Counted from the first letter of the stretch, positions 1 through 13,006 are shown. The stretch: 64,000 bases of DNA from Lycorma delicatula (GCF_047948215.1 NC_134456.1:65987529-66051528); one strand, 5' to 3'. Notes: generated by a model from the sequence alone, not told the origin. Numbers and translations are program-made.

Positions 1-680
1 ATAATAAAATAACATAAAATTTATTTACAACTTAACTATTATATTATTTATCTATTTATAATTTTTATAAACGTGAATCAGAATGTATTAATTAAATATT
101 AATTCATAAATGAAAATCTTTAACAATTTTTTTAAAACAGTTTTTCAGTAAGAAAATTTCTTAACAATAAAACGAGATGAAAGGATTGCGAAAAACGAAA
201 GGTGTGCAATTAATTATGGATGTTTAACATTTTTCATTCGCTTTACATACAAGTATTCCGTGATTACAAATTAAACGAATCCTCAATATTTGTTTTTTCA
301 TTTGCTTTATTGATCAATTTATGCAACTACCTCTTTTGCTACTAAATAGAAATAAGTTGTACAATGAACTATTTTCAGCAGAAATTGGTACATTAATTTG
401 TTGTTTGACAATATGTGTTAGTTTATTATAAAAAACATAATGCGATGCATAAAAAACATATGAGATACACGTGTCACTAGTTAGTGTTTACTTTCTCTGA
501 CAATAATGATGTTGATTATACAGCCAATCTCTATGAAGAACAGAATGATGATGCTATTTGTGAAGCTGAGTATCCTGTGCATTATATGTTGTGGGATGAC
601 TGATATGCAGCAAATATGTTTGGCTTAGTGGTGAAGAATTAATGGCAAACATTCATCCTTTACACTACTATCTAAGAAGC

Positions 681-978
681 AGTTACTTAACTGTATGTTT
701 TTATTTATTAATGTATATATATACATTAATAACTATTTTATATATTATATAATTATTATATATATATATATATATATAATAATAATTTTAAATATATATA
801 CACTTAACTTAAATATATGTACACTTAACGTTTATATAATGTTCACATGTACACATAACGTTGTATATATAACGTATAAATATATATAACGTTTAAAGGT
901 TACTTATACATGTTAGACCTTAAATGTTAAACATGTTAAACCTTAAACCAATATGATCATCTTTAGTGGCGTAAAGTC
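681..978 (+). repeat. Direct-repeat unit, copy 1
   Basis: Shares the block AGTTACTTAACTGTAT plus a T-rich extension at its start, GTACACATAACG in the middle, and a 38-bp identical block (941-978) at its end with the second copy at 1589-1725. An internal expansion of TATA/ATAACGT makes this copy longer. Confidence 0.75.
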
Positions 979-1588
979 AAGAATGAATGTTTAGCATTCA
1001 TTCTTTACTACTATTGGTAACCACTTTATTCCTTACTTTTCTTAGTAGGTTTGGCGTGAGGTGGTTCATGGAATGATATTTTAGTGAGTGGTTTGTATCT
1101 CGTATTAGGTCTCGAATTAGTCTCGTGTCAGGTTGTGTGGTTAAAGTTCCTGATATACATACACCACTATTTCAATATATTTTAAAATTACACTTGTTGA
1201 TAGTGTGTGTACTGAAAATTGTTTTTTTTTTTTGAGATTTAAGTAATATCTAATCATCGGTAAGTCGGTGATGTATGTTTTTATTTGAAATTTTCGTATT
1301 GGAACAGTACTTTTCCTAAACAAAAATATGGCTCTAAAACTGGAGTACAAAAATAAATTTTTCGTATATACTTGGTTTATTAAAAAGAAATTTAGATGTC
1401 AACCCCTCAGAATTTAAAAAACAAGTATTATTCTGTGATTTGGGTATGATTCTAATCTGAATGAATCTGAATTTCAAGGTAATACAAATATTTATGTATA
1501 TACATAATTATAATAAATAAATTTGTAATAAAAGTACTTTTTAAGTATGAAACTGAAACAAACTGTAATATATTATTTGTAACTATGA

Positions 1589-1725
1589 AGTAGTTACTTA
1601 ACTGTATATTTTTATTTATTAATGTATAAATGTATATATATTTATATGTACACATAACGTTTAAAGGTAACTGAGACATGTCACATACCTTAAACCAATA
1701 TGATCATCTTTAGTGGCGTAAAGTC
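1589..1725 (+). repeat. Direct-repeat unit, copy 2
   Basis: Shorter partner of 681-978; 1688-1725 is identical to 941-978. Either a local segmental duplication or two insertions of one element. Confidence 0.75.
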
Positions 1726-1896
1726 TAAAGTAATTAGCTTGAATGACTTATGTATAATTGTAATCATCCAGTCCGATCTCCAACAAATAATAAAGAAAGT
1801 TTATTAATGTTCCAGTCCCTTCGAATCAACCAAGGTCATCTTGATCGATTAATTTCTGGTTAATCAAATAAAACAGCAACTTTGAAGAAAAAGATT

Positions 1897-1899
<3 letters not shown>

Positions 1900-1942
<43 letters not shown>

Positions 1943-1950
1943 GCGCGCGC
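1900..1950. repeat. (CA)n-(CG)n compound microsatellite
   Basis: About 14 CA repeats run directly into about 11 CG repeats, an uninterrupted alternating pyrimidine/purine tract of about 50 bp. Confidence 0.95.
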
Positions 1951-3065
1951 TTAATTTACGTCTCTTGCAAACTGTGATTTACTACTACATTAACATTTAT
2001 TAGATGATCAGACATGAAATTAATTATACATTTCCTGATCAATTATTTGTTTTTAAAATGGTAGGGTTGTGATACAGCATTCTAAAGTAAATGTAAAATC
2101 TTATATATGACAACCCTAACCAAAATTACGTCTATTTTTTTCGTAACTAGTTTCAAAAGTGGCCTGCTGTACACACCAAGAAGTGGTTTTGTATCTTTAA
2201 ATATGTCATTTTGAGATATGAACATTTGCTAAGTTTTATTTTTTTTTTAGTGTTTCACTGTCGAAAGTCACTTAAATAATATATTTGTAATACAAAGAAA
2301 AACAATAAAATATAATAAAAATTTTAGTTAAACTGTGAATAAAACAGTTATATAAAGATTGTGCATATTTTTTGTTCTTACTCTTTTTATTCAGACTATT
2401 AGGATGCCGGGGTTTTTCAAAAAAGATACTTCTTTTACATCCATTTTGATTGTATTGAATTTCTCGGTGCACAGAAATTCTTAAGACTGTATTCTTAAAG
2501 TACAAAAACCAGAAATAATTATATTTTACTTATTTAATAATTTGGTGCAAATATTCGTTACTTTTCAGTTGAAGCAATTACAGAATTTACCTTACTAGGT
2601 AATTAACAATGAATCCTGTTGAGATGATGATTGAATTTATTTATAGTACATTCGTTTTTTATGATCACGACACATGAACAAGAATTCTGTGTCATGAGAT
2701 GTTAGCTTACGTTTTGTAAGATCAACTTATCAATAATATAAACGAACAAGATCTGCCTTATATTACTCGAGTAAATACCGAACTGAAATACGAATGTGTC
2801 GTGAATTCAATAATACTACAGCTTTTGTATTTTATTCCTTTTTTTCGAGCATCCAACATAGACTCTTATAACTTACTTTCTTTTAAAATACAACACTATA
2901 ACATTCCTTCTTTTTGTGTAATTGATCTTAACTTTTTTGAAAGTGTTTAATCTTTTCTTTCAACATTTATTTGTATTTCAGTACCTTAGCAGCTACGAAG
3001 TCAAATATAAATTCGAATGGGTGTGGGTACATATTTAAAGACTCGTTCGTATATTTTAAAAACAT

Positions 3066-3073
3066 TATAAATA
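3066..3073 (+). promoter_or_regulatory. TATA-box-like sequence of gene 1
   Basis: TATAAATA lies 61 bp before the ATG at 3127. The other two genes of the cluster have a TATAAAT box 76 bp before their ATG. I see no clear initiator here. Confidence 0.45.
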
Positions 3074-3126
3074 TTCTGCAGCCCAGAGAAACATTTGGTT
3101 TATAATTTTACTATTGTGTTTACAAC

Positions 3127-6100
3127 ATGATTCAGGTAGGCAAATAATTCTTAATTAAAATTTTATCTTTATAATTATTATAAAAAGAGGATAATTTTTA
3201 TGATTAGTTATTATTTTTTTGAAATTCTTTGGTTTAAGTTTAGCTTACATAAATTACATAAATTCTCATAGTTTTTCGTGCAATAATATTCGAAATCGAA
3301 GATATTGAGGTTAAAATCCTAACAAAAGGTTAGTTGCTTTTATACAGATTTGAATACTAGGGAGTAAGTACCGATGTACTTTAATGGTTTAGGTTCAATT
3401 AACCACACGTCTCAGGAGTGGTCGGCCTGTATCTGTACAAGACTACAACTCATTTACATTCTATACATATAATCCTCATCTAATTCGGTTATGGAGGGTT
3501 GCTTATTGTTCATTAATTGAAAAGATTGCAACGTACACATTAGGGGAAAAATTAATTTTTAGTGTAGGGGGAGATAAAATCATTTAAATCAAAATACTGG
3601 AAAATAAGTTAAAATAATCCTCGATATTCACATTTTAAAATGATTTTATCCTACTCTTCATGCTCATTGAACATTCATGCTCACTTTCAGATCGATATTC
3701 AGTTTAAAATTGACAATTCCTGAAACGGTGTTACTGAATGAAGTATAAAGATCAAGTAAAATTAGTAAGATAAGAATCAAACTGCAGAAAAAACTGATAA
3801 ATAAGGAACAGAAAGTATTTGGTAATATAAAACTAACCGATCTACTTATGTTGTCTTGACTACTTGGGTAGCGGTATCGATCTTGCTGTAATTTTCATGT
3901 TGAAAATAAATAAGTACATCTGCTGCACGAGAAATAATGTGTATAAAATACGATTTATCTTCCGTAATTAACAAAAAACGAAGAAAGCAAACCTTTTTAA
4001 ATTTGGAAGTGAACATGATGACCTAATAATTAGGTGCTTCCTGTCATCAGGTGTTTCATATCAGTTGCTGAATGAGGAATAACAAATAATGAGTAAAGTG
4101 TAAATATAAGTAAAATTACTAATAGTTATAATGTTGGAATAATTGAATAGGCTATTACAAAAGAAAAAAAATTAAGTTTACTTCATTTAATTATTTTGAA
4201 CAATAATTATGGATTTATTAAATCATAACATCTATGAAAAGGCATTATAACTTAACAAGCACCTATAAATTCAAAATATATTTTAATGGTAGTAAAACAA
4301 AGCTGTCATGCTTCCATCTTAAGTAACAAGTTCGGTAATAGGGAGCTTAAATTCTATTCGAGAATACATGGCTCTTTCACAGTAAGACACGAAAATACCT
4401 AGGCGTAACACTTGATAGAACGCTGTCATTGAAGGAGCACCTAATGAAATCTGCAGAGAAATTGAAAGGGAGAAACAACATTATACATTGCTCGGTGGAA
4501 CAATGTGGAGAGCATTGGCTTCCACTTTGCGCACATAGGCCCTGAACCTGGTCTTCTTGGCTGCAGAATATTGTGCGCCAATGTGGCTAAACAGCCCTTA
4601 TGTTCATAGAATTGATGCTCAACTTAATAAAACTATGAGAATGACTGCCGGGGTTATCAGGTCTACTCCTGTGGAATGGCTCCCAGTGTTTCACCCCCAA
4701 ATCTGCGCCGTATGAACGCTCTTATAAGAGAGTACAAGAAGATTATGAACAATCGAAACCCACCAATACATGAAGACATTGAGGATTCCAATCATGTTCG
4801 CCTTCTATCTAGAAAGCCACCTAACAAAACAGCAATTGCTGCCACAGAGGAAGGATTTAACCTAACTGACGCCTGGCTTCAAAATGGACTACAAAGCAGA
4901 ATAACCAAATCCCATGTATTACTCAAAAGCCACCGGGTTTTGACTTGTCACGAAATACATGGTCAATGTTAAACAGAATACGAACTCAGCATGGTAGGAG
5001 CGCATATTTCCTGTATAAATGGGATAAAACATCTACGCCCCTTTACGATTGTGGTGAAAGTCAAACCGTTAAACACATCACAGAAATTTGCCCTAGGACA
5101 GCTTATGAAGGGACTCCTGAAGATTTCCTGATGGCGATTCCAGAATCAATAGCTTATATTAATTTGTTAGATGTTTGTTAGTAATTTTTGACTGTAATTG
5201 TTGTTGAGTCTTGGTGCCATACGCTAAATAAATAATTAAATTTTTTGATTACAAATAAAATTATTTTAATTTTTATAACTTTACACTATTCTTGTTTAGT
5301 AACATTAGCTACTAAATCTTGACCTTTAGCTCGTACAGGTCGTACAGGTTGAAATTCGCATTAAAGTTGGGATTTTTTGTGCATATAAATTTTATTATTT
5401 TATTATCAAAAAGCTTATGATTATTTCTTCTGGCTAATCATAAAAAAAATTCTAATTTATTATCGTAGTTCTATTAGAGTGTAAAAACGATACAAATTGT
5501 TTAAAATTATATATTTACATAAAAATATATTCTGGAAGATACAATATATCCCCATAAAAATTTTCTTATTATTTCAAATATTGTTATAAAATTACGATTT
5601 CAGAAATTGTTTTTACTTTATAACCCAAGCAATCGGATATTTTGTATCAGTGTATTACATTGGAAAATTGGCAAGTAATTAATATTTAAAAAAGCACTGT
5701 TTTTGCGATGTTAAATTAAGGAAAGGGAAAAATTTTTACATTGTCGTTTGTTTAGTATAACTCTTTTCAATTTCTTCAACGCCTCGCAGTAAGTGAGGAA
5801 AAAATTCAGATAATTCTGTTACCTTGAATCGACGATATACTTGAATTTTCACATCGACACTTGCAGACAATTGAGGGTCGACTACTGCCTTCACTGTCGT
5901 GAATGTTTGTTTTTCAAAGAAAAATTTAAGGTACTATTAAAAATAATAATTCTTGTTATACTTGATGATATAGTCATTTTACTGGAATTGCAAATATAAC
6001 TAGATAGGTAGATTTGTTCTTCAGCAGAAATATACCGCACTATACTCATGATATTCCCTCCATATATTGAAGAAAGTTGACGATGAATTTCGGCAGCTGA

Positions 6101-9100
6101 TAAGTTTTTTGATTGAAGGAAATGGATGACGGCACGCGCTTCACAGTCGTTGGGAGTTTCTATGACAGTAGCAATTTCGATGGAGAGTTTTATAGGAACA
6201 AAGAAGCAAGCGATATTTCTAATAACACTATTATTTTGGGGCTAAAATGGGCTAATTAACTGTATAAAGACAGAATCACTACCCTCGATCCTTCGCACAG
6301 TACCGAGGACCGGAAGTTGTTTTCCGAATAGCTCGTAAAATCAGTTTTTCAATATATAAAACAGAATTTACCTTTATTTTAGGGCTGAAATTTATGATTT
6401 ACTTTTAGAGCTATAATAAATATTTTTTAAATCAGCTTAAGGTTTTACATTTTCTGGAAAAATAAATTATTTGTTTTTCAGCTACATACATTTTCTTTTT
6501 GTACTTAACAGATTGAATAATTAGATGTAATTTCACTTCACTTATTGAAGATATTAATTTAAATCGTTAAGAAAGAATTTTAACATGCTTCTAGCCGATA
6601 AATAATTAATTGTCTTTTCATAGAGAAAATATATTAATTGTTTTATAATCGTGACTTTCCTACACCTCTAATGGTTTAATAGTTTTTTGGTAATATAAGC
6701 TTCTGAGGAAGAAAGGAATTAGTTATTAAACGGAATTCTTCCTAATACAGGAATTCTCGTTACTGTTAATTAAGATTTTTGTAATACCTTATTTTTATAA
6801 TACTTTTTTTTATAACTCTTATTTTTATAAACCTTTTTATAGTACCTTGGTACCACTGAAGATCAATCAACCTTCCGGTAGATGAATGTTACTTACGCGA
6901 ATAGCTGGAAGATATTTCATAGTTACAGTATTTGCAATTCCAGTAAAACGACAGTTTAAAGTATATTAATAATTAACATTTTTAATTGTAGCTTAATTTT
7001 TCTATAAGTTTCTCTTTTAAACTTTAGATAAGAAGTAACAAGAAAGCTTGCATCGTTGTTTTAGTTTTATTACTAGTGCGTATTATATTTTGTTTGTCTT
7101 TATCACACAAAATTTTGAATAAATTTGAGAATTTATAGCCTGCTTTGACATTTTTTGAACGGTTCTTGAGTTTATTCTAATTTATATTTATGTTTGTAAT
7201 TGAAATATGTTTTTTAAACAAAAATATTTAGAAAAACAACTTTAAAAATAAATGTTTCAAACTTATTTATGTAAATAGTTCACATTTCACTCATGTTTTG
7301 TATTTACAAAATTTTTATTTTTATTTTCAGGTGATAACAGTACTTTTTTTGTACTTGCAATATGGCTTAACTGAACCCCCGAGTAATTCATCACCTTTTG
7401 GTAGTGATTCTGCATTCTCAAAAAACTACGTTCCACCAGCTGCTAACGTTTCATTTAATTTCGGATTTTCTCCTAAAATAACTAAAAACAAATTACCTTC
7501 AGATTTGTTCGCAACATTATTACATTCATCTAATGATCCAATGACAAAAAATTTAGAACAGATATATAAAAACGTAGAAATGTCACAACAAATTGATAAC
7601 ATTAATGCGGGAGTTGCATTACATGGTAAACATATTGGTTACAACGAAAATAATCATAGTACAAAATATAATCGTTTTATGAATTCACCTTTGTATGTAT
7701 CTCCTTATAACCCAAAATATGAAGCAGTTGATGATCACGGTGCTGAACATAAACTCAAGTATAGTAAAACGTTTCCAAAAAATCTTCCAATTATTGAAGA
7801 AAACAAAGATATTCCAGCACGTTATGAATCTCACCACCAGTCGCGAACATCAAAAGATTCTATTATGACAAGTAAAGGCTTTTCAGAATATGAACCAACA
7901 TTCTCCGAAGGAGGTGCAATATCGGTAAGTTTAAGTTATAATATTTGTATTTTTATATTATGATTAATTAATTATTGGATCAAATGTTATTTTTTGGTGA
8001 AGAGCCTAGATCCCTTTCGTAAGCTAATTTTGTTACTGTTTTGTTTTACTTTTCCTTTCCCTTGTAATATTATTTGATATTTTTCTTTTGTCAGAGTTTT
8101 ACGAACTTTTATACATTCTATGGAGTGAATTTGTGCAAATGAACTATTGTCTTATGTATTTATTTTTTATTGAGAAGGTTCATTGGGAACCCCTCATAAA
8201 GTGTTTATTATAATACTATTTATTTATGGTTCCTTTTTGGAACCAATTGCAAATAAAAGAATTGTGATACAAAAAGATATTAATTAATAACGAAGCAGCT
8301 GCTGGATGATTACTTACAATTGTTGTGTAATAATAATTAATAAGGGTGATAGATAAACATTTATCTAGTAAAAAATGTCATATATTAACGGGATTCAAAC
8401 ACAATTATAAGGATGAAAGAAAGAAGTCCCATCACTGTGAAGTTATAATACGAAGTTAGCATTATATACAATATAATATTAAAAATAAAATATTGTTCAT
8501 TCAAAGTTAATCAAATAATATTATTATAGAAAAAATTTTAACAATTTCTTAAAAATGTTTATATTTATTTCTACGAAAAAACAAAATTTAAAATTTTACA
8601 AATTTAATTTCAAATATATAAATCTTCAGGCATTCACGATTAAATTATTGCTTAGAAAATTGTGATTGTGTTATTTGTTAGTCTACGTAGGTGTTAATCT
8701 TTACTGCAATTTAATTAATGAATTAATAATCCTTAAATTTAATGTGAAATATTAAAGAATTATTTTCACTATTATGTAGATAATAATATTATTTGAATGT
8801 TGTATTGACAACCCATGGTATATTACGATTACTATAAAACATTCCGTTTGGTGTTATATAGGCTTTAATCGATCGTTTGGTTTACAATTTATTATTAATA
8901 TTTTATAAAGAACGATAATAAAATATAAAGTTTTTCAATTTTAAAATTGTAATAATTTAAGATTGATACCGGATGATTTAAAGTAAGATTTATTTAAAAA
9001 TCGTGTGTCTACAATTCTTTTTTATATAGCCTTTTTTTTGTTTAGGATTTAGGAAATTTTACGCAGTTTTAACTTGTCTTTTTATTTCTTGTGTCCAGTC

Positions 9101-9161
9101 CTTTTAAACGGTGTGTTTATAAGAATTACCGAGTCCCGAATTCCCCGAATAAAATATGATT

Positions 9162-9202
<41 letters not shown>

Positions 9203-11523
9203 GAAAAGTTTGAAGAAATATAAAATTCTTTCTTATGTAATGTAAAAAGGTAATGAGGTTATTGTTGAATTTTTGAACCATTTTTAGATTTTAACATATT
9301 AGAAAATTTTAAAATAAATTTAATTTTAGGATGTTCATGGTCCTCAAGAGCGGTTAAAATAATTCATTCAGTGCATGTATTCCCAGTTTAAATAAATTTT
9401 TGTAACTGTTGAGTAATGTAGTACTACACTCTACTAGTTAAGTAGACTTGAGACTTGACTAGACTACTTTCTTTATAGGATGTGTAAAAAGTTAAATAAT
9501 TTTTTTGTACTTCTTATTTTTTAAAAGTAACATTTTTCTGTTAATTGAAAAAACAATTTCAAGTTAATTTTTCGTATTATTGAATCGCTTTAATTTTTTT
9601 TAAAAGGTACACATGTATTTCATCGTGGAAAATGTTTTTTTTTTTTAAATTGTAGGTTAAGTTAAATTAAAATTTCTGAAATACCTAAAAATAGCAATAT
9701 TAAGGTTCTTTTATATACGTTTTAGTTAATTCTTAATTTTTAGCAAATAATAATGATACGGACCTGATTAATCAACATAATGTCAAATTGTGTTGAAACC
9801 ACTTTCGGTTTTTTAATTTGAAAATTAATTACAAACAAGTGATGAGAACTAAAAGCATACACACAATTATCGGTACAATTCCAAATCTATATACAACCTC
9901 TGTTAATCCTTTTAGTGATTCAGTTATTTAAAGTTAGTGATGCTTCTTAATTGAAAATAAATGTAAATCCCGCCTTAAATTTAATGTTTCATAATTATTA
10001 TACTTTCCATTAATTTACACATCATCAGATTCTACTTGAATTAGATCATTTTTTAACATAAAAAAATGTAAATGACTTAAATAAATGACGCTATTTAAAA
10101 AGTAAGTTTTTTCTATTTATTACATTAATTTATTCATCAATTAAATCTATAAACGTAATTTTTTTTCACGGAAGAGCTATTTATTACTTGACAATGAAAG
10201 TTATATTTGGTGTTTAGGTCAATAGTTTATTAGAAAACAACTAAAAAATATCATCTTTTATTTAGTTTAGCAAGTGTAATAGGGAGCATGAAATCTGAAG
10301 CTTGCAGTCAAGCAGATTATGTACTGAATATCAACGATTCTACAAAAATTTCTGGTATCGGTGTTTACAAAACTAAAAACTAAATCTGTTCTTTATTCAA
10401 TCTCAATCTCAGTCATTTTACAATTTACGTTAAAAGTAAATTTTATTTAACAAAGAAATTGCTACCCCAAATCGATGTTAAAAAGTATAATTTAATAATT
10501 TATTTTATAATTAAACAAATTAAAATAAAATTACCCTGTATTATTTCACTTATAATAATTGTTTGAAAATGTTATAGGTATTTCTAAATCTAAATTATGA
10601 TAATTTATAGCTTGTGACAAATGATGCATATGTTGACAAAACTGATACATGTAAAGTCAACACTTCCTTTTAAATGAAACAATTTTTAAGTATGAGTTAC
10701 TGTAATAAATGAATCATTCTAATTAGCTAACAATTAAGACTACATCGGTAGCAAGCATCATATACAAAATAAAAACAAGTATTACATTTATTCTATTTAT
10801 AGAATAAATCAGAGTTGAATGCTTTGTGTAACAATAATGTTCAGTCATTTTTGTTTATCTGTTGAGTACGTTTCGCCAGGGTCGCGTTTTGTTTTTATTT
10901 TTTGAAAACAACAGGAAACTTGTTATTGAGCATCATGACATTCGGATTAAACGAATACAGTACGTAAACGAGATCAAAAAAAAATTGATGAAACGTATAT
11001 TTTGTCAAGTCATATCTTAACGAAATCATAGAGGAATGCTTCAGGGGGAGGTCTTCTAACTCCAATTTCTAAAGGCGGTAGATTGATTATTTATACGTGT
11101 TGGTGGGTGAAATGGGATTTATTCTGGACACATTATTAACCTGAAAAGCAAGTGCAACAACTGGCGTCTACCACGATTCTATGAATGCAAATAATTACTT
11201 AAAATGGGCTGAAGAAAAATTAATGAAAAATCTTCACGAAAATTACGTAAAAATTTTAGACAACACATATTATTATAGAACATTGCAACAAGAATTACCC
11301 ACATCCAGTACAAAAAAACAAGAAATGAAGGTCCTGGCTACGTATTTATTGCATTCCATTCTCATCTACTATGCTGAAAACTCAACTATACAGGTAATTT
11401 AAAGGAACAAAGAAAAATACAAAATGATGAGTAAACTATTTATATTCAACTATTAATACCAGGAATAGCTTCTCTTTTTTCATAATTTAAAGGTAACTAT
11501 TTTTGTCAATTTTTTTAAAATTT

Positions 11524-11610
<87 letters not shown>

Positions 11611-12001
11611 TTTTATAATTTTTTCTTTTACCAAAATCCCTAGATAACAACTGGCCGTGGAATATAGGTCAGCTTATCGTTACTTACGATGTACGTAAAT
11701 ACAGTGACTGTGTGATTGTAATGTTATTATAAGTAAGTTGCCCTGAATATTTCTTTTCTATTTGTTTCAGGATATTTCCAGTTATGATTTCTCATATGAC
11801 ATATCATCTCCTGAATCGGGTGTGGTTTTAGGACATCATGAAAAACACGATGGCTCTTCTGCTGAGGGCGTTTATCATAATTTGCTTCCTGATGGTCGTT
11901 TATTAACAGTTGAATACTGGGCGGATGATTCCGGTTTTAAACCAAAAATAACGTACAAATCTCTGAAATCATCAGACGATATAACTGGATACGCTTATTG
12001 A
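3127..12001 (+). CDS. Diverged pro-resilin-like cuticular protein (RR domain), three exons
   Basis: Exons 3127-3135, 7331-7924 and 11771-12001 join in phase 0 with GT..AG introns and give 277 residues. Residues 1-17 (MIQ, then a hydrophobic run from exon 2) form a signal peptide with likely cleavage before EPP. Residues 18-201 are a hydrophilic linker that I do not recognise, lacking the SYGAP or GGY repeats of resilin. Residues 202-277 carry a Rebers-Riddiford domain: G234-x8-G243-x6-Y250-x-A252-x-D254-x-G256-F257-x-P259, preceded by YDFSYD. Family knowledge: RR-2 domains bind chitin, so the product is probably secreted into cuticle. The domain departs from consensus (E to D, Y to F, W after the core Y), and the protein ends about 20 residues after it. 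Exon 1 is only 9 coding bases, chosen because it follows a TATA-like box and matches the micro-exon plan of the two downstream paralogues; it is the weakest part of the model. Introns 1 and 2 are about 4.2 and 3.8 kb and full of mobile-element remains. Confidence 0.8.
3285..3500 (+). mobile_element. SINE family A, degraded copy
   Basis: Aligns by eye with the better copies at 14050 and 49055: shares ATACAGATTTGAATACTAGG, AATTAACCACACGTCTCAGG, AGTGGTCGGCCTG and the CAAGACTACA..CATTTACA segment. The 5' tRNA-like head is eroded. It lies in intron 1 of gene 1. Confidence 0.75.
4293..5240 (+). pseudogene. LINE (non-LTR retrotransposon) reverse-transcriptase C-terminal remnant
   Basis: Conceptual translation across at least two frameshifts gives the end of a reverse-transcriptase ORF: KTKLSCFHLK near 4293, KYLGVTLDRTLSLKEHL near 4390-4440, then open segments at 4676-4972 and 4945-5181. 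The second segment has NRIRTQHGRSAYFLYKW and a degraded Cys/His knuckle with C-G-E..H-I-T-E-I-C; one usual Cys is Tyr. The YLGVxLDRxLS motif is typical of LINE RTs. After the stop comes a short 3' tail ending in a TAAATAAATAA run, as in LINE insertions. It is 5'-truncated, with no catalytic domain, and lies in intron 1 of gene 1. Confidence 0.8.
5750..6235 (-). pseudogene. mariner transposase N-terminal remnant
   Basis: Reading the - strand gives a mariner-type helix-turn-helix: IETPNDCEARAVIHFLQ, then SAAEIHRQLSSIYG, then after a gap IHDSEGSSRPSIV and, in another frame, VTELSEFFPHLLRGV. These match the first and second DNA-binding helices and linker of mariner transposases in order. Frames are broken and no catalytic DD(D/E) region follows. 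It lies in intron 1 of gene 1 and is non-functional. Confidence 0.75.
8000..10860. other. Intron 2 of gene 1, AT-rich, no gene seen
   Basis: A+T-rich intronic DNA with a (TA)n run at 9165-9199. I found no exon-like open frame or recognisable repeat. Confidence 0.6.
10910..11400 (+). pseudogene. Tc1/mariner-type DDE transposase remnant
   Basis: Translating + with frameshifts gives IEHHDIRIKRIQYVNEIK near 10925, GGRLIIYTC near 11075, then an open frame from the ATG at 11181 (MNANNYLKWAEEKL..NLHENYVKILDNTYYY..LPTSSTKKQEM). The second catalytic block of IS630/Tc1-type transposases (LDNAPYH) is here LDNTYYY: the aspartate remains but neighbours are lost. A stop interrupts the region before 11181. 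It sits inside intron 2 of gene 1 and is a dead insertion. Confidence 0.75.
11527..11606. repeat. (AT)n microsatellite
   Basis: Two long AT runs (11527-11559 and 11564-11606) separated by a few bases, about 150 bp before the last exon of gene 1. Confidence 0.95.
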
Positions 12002-12196
12002 TTTTAAGTAAATCACATCACTAAAAAAATCAATATTTTCATAAAACCAAATATAAGGAAGTTTTAATGAGTGTGTGGTGGCTGTAATTATCCGAGCGAA
12101 GCGAAGAAAATTCCTTTTTAAAATTATATACGAGTATAAGTTAGTTATGCTTATAATGCATTTGATTTTTATTAATGTATTAATTATAAATAATCA

Positions 12197-12202
12197 AATA
12201 AA
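12197..12202 (+). promoter_or_regulatory. Candidate polyadenylation signal of gene 1
   Basis: AATAAA about 195 bp after the stop codon at 11999-12001. The surrounding 3' region is AT-rich, so a chance match is possible. Confidence 0.4.
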
Positions 12203-12289
12203 TGAAAGTTTATTAATCGAAAAATATTATGATCTGTGTAACTTTATTGTAACCTAAAATTCATTTTTAACTTTTTAACTAATTTAATT

Positions 12290-12960
12290 GAAAGGAGGCT
12301 CTTAACTCAATCCGTTTGTATTTTTACTTTCTTGGCATCATAGCTCCAGAGCTATGCTGCAAAAGGTAGTATGGTAATCAGTCAAAAAATGGGTATTCGG
12401 TTTTTTATATTTCTCAACGTTTCATCACCCAGTGATCCTAAAAAAAAATTGGGGGTAATTTTAGTTTGTAGACACGTATGTACTTACACAGATGTACGTG
12501 TGCTGGCTTGTTTGAAGTTTAATAACTTTATGCTTTTGTATTAAGCTTCAAATAACTTTTGACTGGATAAACCGATTTTGATGAAATTTGGCACAGAGGC
12601 TTTTGTATATGGCGCAATTTTTTAGTAAACGTTTGGGGTCAATATCTCCAGGGGGTGGGGTAGATAGTTTATTTAGGGTTAATTTTCTCAAAATTTTGCT
12701 AATATAACCCTACTGTATATTAAGCTCAGTACATATGTACATATGCCTATCTTACCTTTAAAAAAAAAATTGATCAACAAAATGTCTCACTTCCCCAAAA
12801 TCGAATTAAAGCTATGTTTTTATTTATTGCATGTTTTTTAACCAACTCTTTTTTTATGTCTTCTTAGGTATAGTAGAAGTGCAAATGACCAAAAACCATA
12901 CTTTGGTGGCAATATTGTGGGGTTCAGGAGCCAATCAAAGTTTAAAAATATGAACATGAA
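12290..12960. repeat. Probable dispersed repeat, type unknown
   Basis: A non-coding block with a texture unlike its surroundings: a CCAGAGCTATGCTG segment, GGGGGTAATTTTAG, AACCGATTTTGATGAAATTT, and a GGGGGTGGGG patch. Phrases like the third are common in arthropod transposon sequence in my experience. I cannot name the element and see no second copy in this window. Confidence 0.4.
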
Positions 12961-13006
12961 ATTTTTTAAAACTTTATTTGGTTTATTTGAACTTTTAATA
13001 ATAATT

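Larger units (their letters stand above)
1..3060. other. Upstream intergenic DNA with small repeats, no gene seen
   Basis: AT-rich sequence with stop codons in all frames. It contains a (TA)n run near 757-778, a partial direct duplication (681-978 and 1589-1725), a (CA)n-(CG)n run at 1900-1950 and a possible old repeat at 481-660. I see no exon. Confidence 0.6.
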
